NCBI GenBank assembly: GCA_032717465.1
Contig: CM064690.1
Coordinates: 30,853,153 to 30,917,152 of the forward strand
Direction: 5' to 3'
DNA from: Coenobita brevimanus
Taxonomy: Eukaryota > Arthropoda > Malacostraca > Decapoda > Coenobitidae
DNA: 64,000 nt
The translations under genes and the position numbers were made by a program. The notes beneath the pieces were generated by a model. It saw only the letters and a program-made list of their open reading frames with translations, had not been told where the DNA came from and ran no database searches. Shown piece by piece: positions 9,035-18,246 of this stretch (positions within the stretch are counted from its first letter, which is position 1; each line of letters opens with the position of its first letter).

Positions 9035-10292
9035 TTTTTGTTTGTTTTGTTTGTTTTTGGCTTAATGGCCATCACCCTCTATTCGGGGTATTAGGCCAGC
9101 CGAGTTTTATGATGAAAGTACTGGTCACTCTCTCACCGCGCACACCGCCGATCTAGGGGGCCGGCCGAGGTGGGAGCATGTGATAAAATGCTCTAAGATC
9201 GGCTAGACGCACCTCCTCCCCCGTGACAATCAGCACAGGTCTTATGTTCTCACCCCGATCGTCAGCCCGGAGCAGATCGTAGAGGGTGGTATATGTTGTT
9301 GTTCCGAGCTGGTACGATCGGGTGTGAGCGCTGAGAGGCAGAAGGTGTCTATAGGAGGCTACGTCTAGCCGATCCTTAAGGTCGATAATAGGAGGGCGAG
9401 ATGGGGTGCCCTCCTCTGTCTGAGGAGTAGTGGACTCCCCGACTTCCTCCTCGGCCGAGGAGCCGGTCGACGCTTCCTCGGCCATGGAGGCGGTGGCAGA
9501 CGAGTCTCGCTCCTCCTCAGACATTGCTGGCTGCTGGTGTACTTCCGCCGTGGTCGTAGCCGTATCGTTAGCCGGGGCCGGGGCCGGGTCGTCAACTTGA
9601 GAGGTCGTCCTTCGGTTGAGGGGGGCCTCCAGCCTAAGCCTCTTCCTCGGAGTCTGGCGAGGAATAGCTGGACGAGGCTTACGAGCCTGGCGCTCCCGTC
9701 GGCGAGGGACTGTATGTACATCACGGACGAAGCACTCGGGGATGATAAGGTTGGGCAGCCCATTCTCCTTGAAGATCTTTGGAAGGAGAACACGCAAAGC
9801 CCCCTTATCACCCCCACAAAAAGCCTTCACCGTCGCGATGCACATCTCGACGATGGTGCTTACCTCCCCTGAACACCCCTGATCCCTGGGCTGGTGCCGC
9901 CAAACCGTGGGACGCCGCCGTGCATAGGCAGAGCCCTGTACAGCAGCCCCTCCCGGTCCGGTGACGTCCCTAGCCTCAGGACCCTTGGGCGTTCCAAAGA
10001 GGACAAACTCCACCGTCTCGCCGTCGCCTAGGGAGCGCTGGAGATGCCGTGGATTTGGTTTAGCAATCGCCTGACGGTGCACGAAAATATCAACACCAGC
10101 ATCGTGGTGTTTGATAAAACCGTACCCCGCCCGAACGTTAAACCAAACCACAGCACCTCTGATCTTCATCTGGGTCGTAGAAGGCCGAGGCCTGCTGTCT
10201 GCCCCCCTCAACGGGTCGTGAGCAACAGCAGGAGAGGTTGCAGCAGGAACGGGATCTGGACGTCCACACACTTCCATGGTTCGTCGCTCTCC
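9035..10292 (-). mobile_element. Retroposed unit carrying a cold-shock-domain ORF
   Basis: A 1258-bp insert inside a LINE A copy. It is flanked by a perfect 10-bp direct repeat GATAGAGTGG (9025-9034 and 10293-10302). On the minus strand it begins about 15 bp before the ATG of the ORF and ends, after about 115 bp of 3' UTR, in an A-rich tail reading AAAAACAAACAAAACAAAC. Target duplication plus A-rich tail is the signature of LINE-type target-primed reverse transcription. It is either a processed gene copy or a 5'-truncated retroelement whose own ORF holds the cold-shock domain. GC content is clearly above the flanks. Confidence 0.85.
9153..10277 (-). CDS. Intact single-exon cold-shock (Y-box-like) domain protein, 374 aa
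   Basis: The frame is open for 374 codons with no stop or intron. Residues 1-36 are Pro/Ala/Arg-rich. Residues about 38-112 form a Y-box type cold-shock domain: VVWFNVRAGYGFI contains the RNP1 core, VDIFVH is RNP2, followed by GDGETVEF and DVTGPGGAAVQGSAYA. Y-box proteins bind single-stranded RNA or DNA in nucleus and cytoplasm. Residues about 113-200 (with FCGGDKGALRVLLPKIF) are not recognised. Residues about 200-295 are basic and then acidic low complexity. The last 75 residues (SYRHLLPLSAHTRSYQLG, then TLYDLLRADDRGE) look folded but are unknown to me. The ATG context GAACCATGG is good, but the frame stays open upstream to the insertion edge, so the true N-terminus could be lost. Whether it is expressed is unknown. 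Confidence 0.82.
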   Translation of the reverse strand: MEVCGRPDPVPAATSPAVAHDPLRGADSRPRPSTTQMKIRGAVVWFNVRAGYGFIKHHDAGVDIFVHRQAIAKPNPRHLQRSLGDGETVEFVLFGTPKGPEARDVTGPGGAAVQGSAYARRRPTVWRHQPRDQGCSGEVSTIVEMCIATVKAFCGGDKGALRVLLPKIFKENGLPNLIIPECFVRDVHTVPRRRERQARKPRPAIPRQTPRKRLRLEAPLNRRTTSQVDDPAPAPANDTATTTAEVHQQPAMSEEERDSSATASMAEEASTGSSAEEEVGESTTPQTEEGTPSRPPIIDLKDRLDVASYRHLLPLSAHTRSYQLGTTTYTTLYDLLRADDRGENIRPVLIVTGEEVRLADLRAFYHMLPPRPAP

Positions 10293-10440
10293 GATAGAGT
10301 GGAGAGGTATATGAGAGAGGGCGGTATGAGCTCGGAGCAGGGCAGTGAACTGGTGGGGGACAGATCGACAAGGAGGCGATTAGGTTGTGGCCACCCCTTA
10401 CGTAATTAAGGCGTGTGGCAATACTGTAGATTGATAGATG
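10293..10440 (+). repeat. LINE A 3' end, right half
   Basis: Continues the split LINE A copy: GAGAGGTATATGAGAGAGGG, the GGGGGACAG phrase, GTGGCCACCCCTTACG and GGCGTGTGGCAATA, then a short degenerate GATAGATGG tail. Confidence 0.9.
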
Positions 10441-10685
10441 GTTCAACTGAAAGAAGAGGCAGTATCAATGAACTGATGAACAATATCCTGCCTCACCTTT
10501 GTTCATCTCGGCAAGATGAGCAAGCTGTTGAAACACTATCAACACTGAGAATAGACACACAGCTCGAGAGTCCTTCCCGTCTCACGGTTAGAGGGTGACT
10601 GACGGGATTCGAAGCTTCTCTAGGCCGAGATAAAATACTTGTTTTTATTATGCTGATTAATGTTTACCTTTAGTATTATTCCTGT
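10441..10685. other. Unrecognised spacer
   Basis: About 240 bp with no repeat or coding match seen. Confidence 0.3.
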
Positions 10686-10689
10686 CTAT

Positions 10690-11550
10690 ATATCCATCTA
10701 TAGTCAGACGCCTTCATTTGCGTAAAGAGTAGCCACATACAAATCATCTCCATGTCACCCTGTCCCCTGCCATGTCGCTACCCTCCCCCCATCTTACACC
10801 CCCCCGTTTATGTACCTTTCTACTCCATCCCTCCATCTCTTCTTTGGTCTCCCCCTCCCTCTCCCCCCTCCATCTCACTCACATACACTCCTAGTTAGTC
10901 TCTCACCCTCCATACTCCCAAGTTACATCCCCCGCTCTCTCTTATAGGCCCTATCCTACCGCTCTTCTCCATTCCACCATCTCCTCCTCGGTCTCCGCCT
11001 CCCTCTCCACCCTCCACCTCACTCACGTACACTCTCCTAGTTAGTCTCTCACCCTCCATACTCTGAATTTTCACCCCGTGTCTCATATACATCCCTCCAT
11101 CTCTTCCTCGGTCTCCCCTTCTCTCTACCTCGTCCATATTGCTCACATCAACTCTGCTAGTTTAGTCTCTCACCCTTCATACTCTGAACTTTGACCTCTT
11201 CCTCGGTCATCCCCTCCCTCTCTCCCCCCCTCCAACTCACTCACATACACTCTCCTAGCTAGTCTCTCACCCTCCATACTCTGAATTTTGACCCCCTGTC
11301 TCATATACCTCTCTCCTCCATCCCTCTATCTCTTCTTCGGTCTCCTCCTCCCTCTCCCCCCTCCACCTCACCCACATACAATCTCCTAGTTAGTCTCTCA
11401 CCCTCTATACTCCCAATTTACATCCCCAGTCTCTCATATATGCCCTGCCTCTCTACTCCATCCCTGCATCTCCTCCTCGGTCTCCCCCTCCCTCTACCCC
11501 CTCCACCTCATTCACATAAACTCTCCTAGTTAGTCTCTCACCCTCCATAC
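10690..11550 (-). repeat. LINE A 3' end with internal minisatellite expansion, antisense
   Basis: Starts with the complement of the LINE A terminus (CAGACGCCTTCATT) and then contains about six tandem copies of a 98-146 bp block. Each block ends CTCCTAGTTAGTCTCTCACC, near 10887, 11033, 11155, 11252, 11386 and 11522. In LINE A sense the block encodes ERLTRRVYVSEVEGG and the GRPRMRW-type stretch. The expansion lies inside the element's C-terminal coding segment. Confidence 0.88.
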
Positions 11551-11647
11551 TCCCAACGCTAATTTAGTCGTCTGGGTTGATGATGTTCACCTGAAATACA
11601 TTTTTATTTATCCTTTTTACTGGCATGCATCCCAACCCCGACCATCG

Positions 11648-11755
11648 TGGTGGTGGTGGTAGTGGTGGTGGTGGTGGTGGTGGCAGTAGCAGCAGCAGTA
11701 GTAGTAGTTGTTGTAGCAGTAGTAGTAGTAGTTGTAACAGTAGTAGTATGCACAG
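11648..11755. repeat. (GTG)n/(GTA)n microsatellite
   Basis: Trinucleotide array of GTGGTG changing to GTAGTA and AGCAGC variants. Confidence 0.95.
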
Positions 11756-11789
11756 GTAATGTCAGCCTGCTGTCTAGTGTGTTGTCTGT

Positions 11790-12030
11790 TGCCCAGTCTG
11801 CTTGCCTGCCTGCCTGCCTATCTGCCTGTCTACCTACCAGCCTCCCAATTGTCAGCCTACCTAGCTGCATGTTTGCCTGCCTACCTGTCTGCCTACCTAC
11901 CTGCCTGCCCGTTCCTACCTGCCAGCCTGCCTGCCTACCTGTCTGCCTACCTGCCTACCTGCCAGCCTGCCTGTGCCTACCTACCTGCCTGTCTATGCCT
12001 ACCTGCCAGCCTGACTATCTACCTACCAAC
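11790..12030. repeat. (CCTG)n/(CCTA)n tetranucleotide array
   Basis: Mosaic of CCTG, CCTA and TCTG units, giving Cys/Leu/Pro-rich spurious frames. It is followed by a T-run at 12042-12055. Confidence 0.95.
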
Positions 12031-12129
12031 CTGCCTTGTCTTTTTTTTTTTTTTTAATATCAACAAGACACTTAAATCTTCAGTGGAAACTATCAGTACA
12101 GTAACACTTTATATTCAAACTCCAGCATC

Positions 12130-12132
<3 letters not shown>

Positions 12133-12178
<46 letters not shown>
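12133..12178. repeat. (AG)n microsatellite
   Basis: About 22 AG units. It abuts the 3' end of the antisense RNase H-bearing LINE and may be its tail. Confidence 0.95.
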
Positions 12179-12180
<2 letters not shown>

Positions 12181-12194
12181 AATAAGTAAGTAAT

Positions 12195-13080
12195 AAGGAC
12201 TGGCACCAAGCCCAAGAGGAGTATATGGCACTAAAACCGCTGCATAAAATGACGGGTGTGCTATGGTGGAATAAAGGTAGAGGGGAAGACGGGGAAGACA
12301 CTAAATGTGAGGCAAGATACGGGTTTGAGATAGGAAGCGCATTAGGTGTGTGATGAAAAACACAGGGGATTCACCAAGAAGATCGGCTAAGGTAGGGGCA
12401 CGTCCAAGGGAGTAAAGGAACGGGAGAGTCCGTCTGCGCATGACGTGGAACGAAGGGCAGTCAAGCAAAAGATGGTGGACCGTGAGTAGGGCCTGAAAAC
12501 ATTGACAGATCGGAGGAGTGCCTCCTGACATTAGAAAGCCATGTGTGATCCGCGTGTGGCCAAGGCGCAGACGGGCTAGGGCTGTTTCCCAACGCCTGTT
12601 GCAATGGGAGGACGACTGCCAGTGAGTGACAGTACGTTTGATGGCGCGGAGTTTGTTATCAGTTGTAGACGTCCATTTTGCTTGTCACCGCTGGCCAAGG
12701 AGACGGGTAACAATCGGGAAATAATCAGTTGCCGGGATAGGATGAGGTGTGATAGAGCAAGAGGTGACAGCTGCACGTGTTAGGCAGTCAGCCCTCTCAC
12801 TACTCGGTATTCCAACATGGCTTGGGACCCAACAGGAGACAGACTTCAATCTGGTGTTAATGCGGAACAGCCATTCCTGTATCTTCAGCACTAGCGGGTT
12901 GCTGGCAGGGATAGACTGAATACCATGTAGTGCACTAAGTGAATCTGTGAAAATAACAAAAGTGTGTAACCTTGATCGGTATATAACACGAAGGGCCAGT
13001 AAAATGGCCAGCAATTCAGCAGTGAAAATACTTGCGACTGGTGGAAGGCGGATCTGATAGGTATGGTCTTACCCTTGCAC
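12195..13080 (-). pseudogene. LINE J 3' fragment: RNase H domain and Cys/His finger
   Basis: Minus-strand end of a Jockey/R1-group-like non-LTR retrotransposon. The frame 13014-12685 reads LLAILLALRV, then VIFTDSLSALHG with a catalytic Asp, and CWVPSHVGIPSSERADCLT with the later His and Asp of RNase H. A frame change near 12600-12680 leads to ARLRLGHTRITHGFLMSGG and PPICQCF, VHHLLLDCPSF, the C-terminal Cys/His finger typical of this group. It ends with stop at about 12301 and a 3' UTR to 12195. Reverse transcriptase and endonuclease are absent. Frame breaks make it a dead copy. Confidence 0.87.
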
Positions 13081-13084
13081 ACAC

Positions 13085-13640
13085 TGCAGCCGTAGCCGTG
13101 TGCCTGCCTACCTGCCGGGAAGTAACTGAAGGGCGTACGGTGGCCGCTCCTTCCCCGTCACATATGGTGGCCATGAACACGGTGTTACTCCCGTAGGAGG
13201 AAAAGGCAGGAGAGGGGTGCACAGGGGCAGCGCCCTCTCCGGTACGTACAGAGGCCACAGCCGAGGGTCTACTTACCCTGGTAAGTACAAAGGCCGTAGC
13301 CGTGGGCCTGCCTGCCTTTCGGGAAGTAACTGAGGTGTTACTCCTGTAGTAGGAGGCAATAGTGGATGAGGGGCGTACGGTGGCCACTCCCTCCCCGTCA
13401 CGTACGTTGGCCGTGAACGCGGTTCCACTATTCCTCTCTCTGCCAGTCGAGGCGCGTTCAATAACTAACGCCCCGAGGTCGTCCCCAGAAGTGGCTGTGA
13501 CTGAGGGGTGTACGGTGGCCACTCCCTCCCCCTTCACGTACGGTGGCCTTGATGGCAGTGTCACAGGGGGAAGAACTGAAGGACGAACAGTGACCGCTCC
13601 TTCCCCGGTACATACGGTGGCCGTACCGCGGTGTTGCCTG
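13085..13640. repeat. GC-rich minisatellite with long open frame
   Basis: Four or more imperfect copies of a roughly 55-bp block around GGGCGTACGGTGGCCACTCC and CCCCGTCACGTACGGTGGCC (13136, 13376, 13510, 13584). A second block, GCCTGCCTGCCTTTCGGGAA, is interleaved. On the minus strand it is open for 182 codons and repeats the phrase DGEGVATVRPS. No domain is recognised and no splice evidence is seen, so it is listed as a repeat rather than a gene. Confidence 0.75.
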
Positions 13641-13799
13641 GGACTGACACTGGATCAGTCCCACCCCGAACCTGATGAAGGTGCCCCGCCTGCAGGGTCG
13701 TTGCCTCTTCCCACTCACCTGGTGCTGTGACAGTTGCGGGGAAGAGGGACTCTGGACAAGGGTGTCCTGGTGACCCTCTTGTCCTGGGTCACTAACCCC

Positions 13800-13905
13800 A
13801 CTGTGGTGTCCTCCTGGGGTGGTGGTGTGGTGGTGGCTTGGTGGTGTGGTGGTGGCTTGGTGGTGGGGTGGGGGGTGGCAGGGTGAGTGGTCCGGTGGTG
13901 GTGGG
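13800..13905. repeat. TGG/TGGTGGTG low-complexity array
   Basis: Two adjacent copies of GGTGGTGTGGTGGTGGCTT within a G/T-rich stretch. Confidence 0.85.
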
Positions 13906-14215
13906 TATTTTACCTTCATTACCCCTCCACTCCTTTCATTTCTCCAGTCATTTCCCAAGAGATAGAGAGAAAGGCATAGGAAGCAGCCATCAGATTCTTA
14001 TAAGTTCCTTCCTATCTCGACCCTCCTATTTTGCCTCCTCCTTCCATCTCTCTCAAGCCTCCCTCGCACCTCCACTCCTCTTTCATCCCTCCTTTCATCC
14101 CCGGAGCCATATCAGGAGGGAAAGGGAGGAGGATAAATGAAGCAGCAGCCAAAACAGGCCTAAGATATGGCCTGGCTGGATGAACGAGAATGCCCACTTG
14201 AATCGCAGTGAAAGA

Positions 14216-14216
<1 letters not shown>

Positions 14217-14284
<68 letters not shown>
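14217..14284. repeat. (CT)n microsatellite
   Basis: About 33 CT units. Confidence 0.98.
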
Positions 14285-14286
<2 letters not shown>

Positions 14287-14459
14287 ACACTAATATACTT
14301 GTTGAATCCGTTGAACCACTTACTAACACATTAAAATTCTCCTCCATGACTTTACACCCATCCTTTCCACTTAGTATAAATTTGAGTAATCATGGCTGCA
14401 CGGAAGTTATACCAGCCTCACTCTCAATACTTATATTTTCCCTTCCTTGTGAGATGAGA

Positions 14460-14950
14460 TTATTTTTTAATATATATCTGCCCTCTTCTTTCCTTTTCCC
14501 CTCCTATCTCTTCTTTTTCTTCTCCCATCTTTCCTCCTTTCATTTTCCTTCTTATAAGAATTTTTGTATTCCCTTTCTGCCTCCTCCCTGTCTCATTTTC
14601 CTCTCCACATAACTTTTTGTATTCCTTTTTTGCCCCATCTCCTCTCCTTCCTTTTCTCCTCCTCTGTAAGACTTTTCCTTTCCTGCCTCTTCTCCTTCCA
14701 TCTTTCTTTGCTTTCCTCTTTTTTTTTCATTAATGCATTCTTTTTCTGCCCTTCTCCTCCCATCTTTCCTTTCTTCATTTTCTTTTCCTCTTTTTTTATT
14801 TTTCATTAATGCATTCCTTTTCTGCCTTTCTCCTCCCATTTTTCCTCCTCCTTTCTATGATTTCCTCTTCTCGTTTTTTTTCATTAATGCATAATTCCTT
14901 TTCTGCCCCTTCTCCCATCTCTCAACCTCCTCCTCCTCCTTTTCACCAGT
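14460..14950. repeat. Pyrimidine-rich minisatellite, about 75-bp unit
   Basis: At least three recent copies of a unit containing TTTTCATTAATGCATTC and TTTTCTGCCCTTCTCCTCCC (anchors near 14728, 14803 and 14880), with more decayed copies to the left. The long plus-strand and minus-strand frames here are by-products. Confidence 0.85.
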
Positions 14951-14959
14951 CTCCTTCCC

Positions 14960-15950
14960 TCCTCTTACCAGTACTGGGATGTTCTCTACTGGTTTTAAAT
15001 TATATTTTGGCAGCTTTTGACAGATCTTCATTTATATGGGATTTCCAATACCTTAAAGCTTCTTTTGTACTTTTCAAGGAGTGTTCAATTCTCTTAATGT
15101 ATGGGGCTACTCTTGGATCAGTATTATTATATTCTTTAGGCAACTTACCTCACTCCAATTACCTTCACATTGACTTACCTCAATCCTTTGCTGGTTCCAC
15201 CTTTATATTATTTTGTAGTATTTCCAACCTCCCATCACCCATCAAAGAAGTACAGGTAATATATTACAGTAGACCAGTTGGACCACACTAGGCAGGTCCC
15301 ACACAAGTGTGACTAAGTAAAAGAATAAGTCATATGCCCACTGGTTAGGGAGACACCCAAGCACCTTTCCTTACCAGTTTATTTCTGCATATACTGTACA
15401 TATCAGTGTTACCCTGTATGTGGTCACAAACTCCCACCGTTCATACATCAGTAAGAGAAAGAAAAATAAGAGCTGTGTGGGGTCTGCAAAACACATCACA
15501 AGGCCTCAGGTGCTGGACTGTCTGCTATGCTAAACACCACTGCCCACTACCAACGAAGGCTTTCTCATTTACCCGAGCTATTATCCTTTCCCTGCTTTCT
15601 TGTCTACAGAAACATATTTTCAAGCGCTCTGCAGCAGATCACCATCCTCCTTTCAGGAGATGCTGCCCACCAGTCCCCTGAGTTCATATCTAGCTGAGCA
15701 AAGTGAAAACAAACAATATAAGAAGCCACATACTGAAAGATGTAATCAAACACTCAGTTCAAATGATGCCATCCTTTTTCTGTAAGAATCCCCAAACTGA
15801 GGTGAGCCATGGTACTGTACACATGGCTTGTATTCTCTTCCTAGTCCTTAGCTATTTATTTTTGGATGCAGCTGGTTAATAGGATTTTGTACGTTTTTTA
15901 GGAAGCGTATGGTGATATTAGAATGATTTAAATAATGTACAAAAGGACAG
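14960..15950. other. Unannotated interval
   Basis: About 1 kb. A plus-strand frame continues to 15291, but half of it is the minisatellite translation. No domain was recognised. Possible acceptor-like pyrimidine/AG stretches exist but I could not assemble a convincing exon. Confidence 0.35.
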
Positions 15951-15954
15951 ATCG

Positions 15955-16012
15955 TTATCCTGCCCTAAGGTGGGAAACGAGGTTTGGATGATGATGATGA
16001 TGATGATGATGA
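15955..16012 (+). repeat. LINE G tail fragment
   Basis: Last ~30 bp of LINE G (CCTGCCCTAAGGTGGGAAACG) followed by GATGATGAT repeats. It is a severely 5'-truncated insertion. Confidence 0.8.
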
Positions 16013-16049
16013 CAAAAGGACAGCAAGGGGTAATAAGCAACATAAATTA

Positions 16050-16606
16050 CAGGCATACCCCAGTTCAGCAATCTAATTGGTTAGGTAAAAGCCCATCGTT
16101 AGGCGGGGTATCATATATCGGGGTACTTTTAACATGTACTGTATTTCATTGTGAACTGTTTACCAGCCTTGGGTTTCCCCAAAAAACAAGCCCAAAACCC
16201 ACCCAAATGAGCCCAAAACAAGTTTAAAGCCAATCTAAATGGCCTAACAGCTGTCAAGGAAGCTAACCTAAAACTAACACCTGTAAATAACTCACTAAAA
16301 ACAATAATATAAAATCTGAAATTCATCAAATATGTCTGGAAAACATCAAGCTTAGTAAACTGTACCCCAAAATGACAATGTTCACCCCACCTATGGCCAA
16401 AGCACATTAATTTAGGTCAAAAAACAGTTTATAAATCAACCTAAATGCACAATTTTAGTTTGCAATATCATTAAAGTCGGTAAAAAATCAAAACCCATCA
16501 GTAAACCAGGGTTTAGGCATCATCGGGTGGGGTATGGTGGTATTTCTATCCCCATCGTTAAGCCAGTGTATTGCATCTAGGGGTATCGTATATCGAGGTA
16601 TTACTG
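16050..16606 (-). mobile_element. Pogo/Tigger-like MITE (557 bp), TA target
   Basis: Begins TA-CAGGCATACCCCAGTTCAG and ends CGTATATCGAGGTATTACTG-TA: terminal inverted repeats with a TA duplication at both sides (16048-49, 16607-08), typical of Tc1/mariner-superfamily pogo elements. There is no transposase. Internal sequence (GGCCTAACAGCTGTCAAGG, AAACAGTTTATAAATCAACC) recurs in inverse orientation from 63559 to the window end. Confidence 0.88.
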
Positions 16607-16639
16607 TACTTGGGAAGAAGTGTTAGGGAGCTGCCTTAA

Positions 16640-17000
16640 CTGATGAGAGTACAGGCCATGATTTAAAACTCTGGCTAAGCACTGAGTCAAGAGAAGAACA
16701 TAGCTGGGGATAACTGAAGATAGTTGGCAGACAAAAGCACATAAACTGGCAGACCAAAGCACATACAGAACATAACAGTATCAGGTAGGCAGAAAAATGC
16801 ACATAAACACAGAATATGGCACTGACAGAACACAGCACATATAGAACATGAAAGTGTAGCTACAAAAACCTGCAAGAACAAAAAACGTAACTATGAACAT
16901 GCAAGTTTAACTGCAGAAGACTGGCTGAACAAAACTTTACAAAAAACATGAAAGGATAACTGCAAGAAATTGGAAAAACAAAATGTATATGAAGGGAAAA
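16640..17000. repeat. Degenerate A/C-rich tandem repeat
   Basis: Recurrent phrases GGCAGACAAAAGCACATA, CAGAACATAACAG and AACATGAAAG at 30-60 bp spacing. The unit is not sharply defined. Confidence 0.5.
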
Positions 17001-17384
17001 CTTAAGGTAGGTTAGTCCATGCTAGGCTGCTCCTGTAAGTGACTAATCTATAAGCGTAAGATGTAAATAGCAATGAAAACTATCACATGAGTGGATGGCA
17101 CAACCTACAAGAGGCCACATTATAAGTTGTATGGCAGGCACTGTAGCTCCTTTTTGTTAGTGATTTAGCTTCCTTTTTGCTACTCAGTATTCTCCTACAT
17201 CACTGTATTCATTATTAGGTGCACACAAAAGGATGCCGAGATGCAATGAGAATGAATCACAGAGATGTGTTAAGTCTGCAAAAGCCGCTTGTGGTATGAC
17301 CATGGGTATTAAAACATGATTCATGTTGGACAATTTATTTTTCACTGTGGGATAAAAAATTACAAGAGACACACATAATTAAAC

Positions 17385-17520
17385 ATTCCCCACCATTCTT
17401 ACACAACTGCAGTCAACTGACATTCTCACACAATTGCTCAGACATCTAACATTCTCACACAGTTGCAGTTATCTAACATACATACACAATTGCAATCATC
17501 TAACTCTTCAGGGGGAATAA
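17385..17520. repeat. Tandem repeat, about 33-bp unit
   Basis: Three to four copies of CATTCTCACACAATTGC followed by AGTCATCTAA-type sequence. Confidence 0.8.
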
Positions 17521-17567
17521 AATACAGTTCATTGGGGGATAAAAAAATAAACATTCACGGCGTTTAT

Positions 17568-17704
17568 TTATGCTTTGACGGCATCACTGCAGGGTGGGAA
17601 ATTTGCCTCTTGATATCTTAGGTGTGAGGAGCTTCATCTGCCACCGTCAGGCAGCATCAGATGGCATGGGTCTTCTTGGGCCGCAGATCCAAGGGCCTGA
17701 ACTT
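17568..17704 (-). pseudogene. RPL35 last-exon pseudogene
   Basis: Minus strand: an acceptor CCACCCACAG is followed by codons reading KFRPLDLRPKKTHAI, matching the ribosomal protein L35 C-terminal region (KPLDLRPKKT). A stop codon TGA follows at once, and the rest is out of frame. The far end still reads AVKA-like codons and stop, directly before AATAAAC, a polyadenylation-like signal. RPL35 is a component of the large cytosolic ribosomal subunit. Because intron-like sequence is kept upstream, this looks like a piece of duplicated gene rather than a processed copy. The stop and small indels make it non-coding. The remaining exons were not seen. Confidence 0.78.
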
Positions 17705-18065
17705 CTGTGGGTGGAAAATTCTGAGTTAATACTACATAGATTTCAGCCAATGGAACAGAGCCATTCCTACAACACAGAGAGTCACTGGCCTCTGGTTTCT
17801 TCTTCCCCCCCCCCCCCACACACACACACACAGTGGAGCAATAAATGGCAAATGGAATTTAATGTGGACAAGTGTCATGTAATTAAGTGTGGCAAAAGTG
17901 AGAAAAGATTAGATTGGGATTATAAGTTAGGAAGGTCAACCTACACATATCAGAAAGGGAGAAGGACCTAGGAGTGATTATCAGTAACAAACTATCTCCA
18001 GATGATCACATCAGTGAGAAGCTACATAACATGTATACACTGCTTACTAATATGAGAACAGCATT

Positions 18066-18136
18066 AAGCAACGTTGGGTCTGGTTAGTACTTGGATGGGT
18101 GACTGCCTGGGAACACCAGATGCTGTTGGCATCCCT
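18066..18136 (+). rRNA. Partial 5S rRNA-derived segment (not a gene)
   Basis: Covers roughly nucleotides 52-120 of a normal 5S rRNA. The 5' half is missing and it is fused to SINE sequence, so it is a SINE head and not a functional 5S gene. Confidence 0.88.
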
Positions 18137-18246
18137 ACATGTCAAGTGGGGATGGTGGAGGATTAGTGCCGCTCCCTGTAAAACAATTAACTCTAAGCCA
18201 TTGGCCACCCTGTCTGGGATACACGGCGTCTGGCAATGAATGAATG
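18066..18246 (+). mobile_element. 5S rRNA-headed SINE fused to SINE S tail
   Basis: The first 70 bp (18066-18136) match the 3' half of 5S rRNA: AAGCAACGTTGGGTCTGGTT, AGTACTTGGATGGGTGACTG, CCTGGGAACACC and GCTGTTGGC. This includes most of the internal Pol III control region (box A, intermediate element, box C). It joins directly to the last third of SINE S (GTTAGTGCC-like, GTAAAACAATTAACTC, GGCGTCTGGCAATGAATG), with an (AATG)n tail. It lies in LINE C with a 3-bp ATT repeat at each side. Confidence 0.87.

Noticed and set aside
11604..12193. Long Val-, Thr- or Cys/Leu-rich open frames on both strands
   Set aside because: Products of trinucleotide and CCTG arrays.
13016..13564. Protein-coding gene on the minus strand
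   Set aside because: Open only because of a minisatellite; no domain or splice evidence.
14809..15291. 160-codon hydrophobic plus-strand frame
   Set aside because: The first half is minisatellite translation; the second half has no domain, splice support or conservation I can point to.
18066..18136. Functional 5S rRNA gene
   Set aside because: Only the 3' half is present, it is fused to a SINE and inserted in a LINE.
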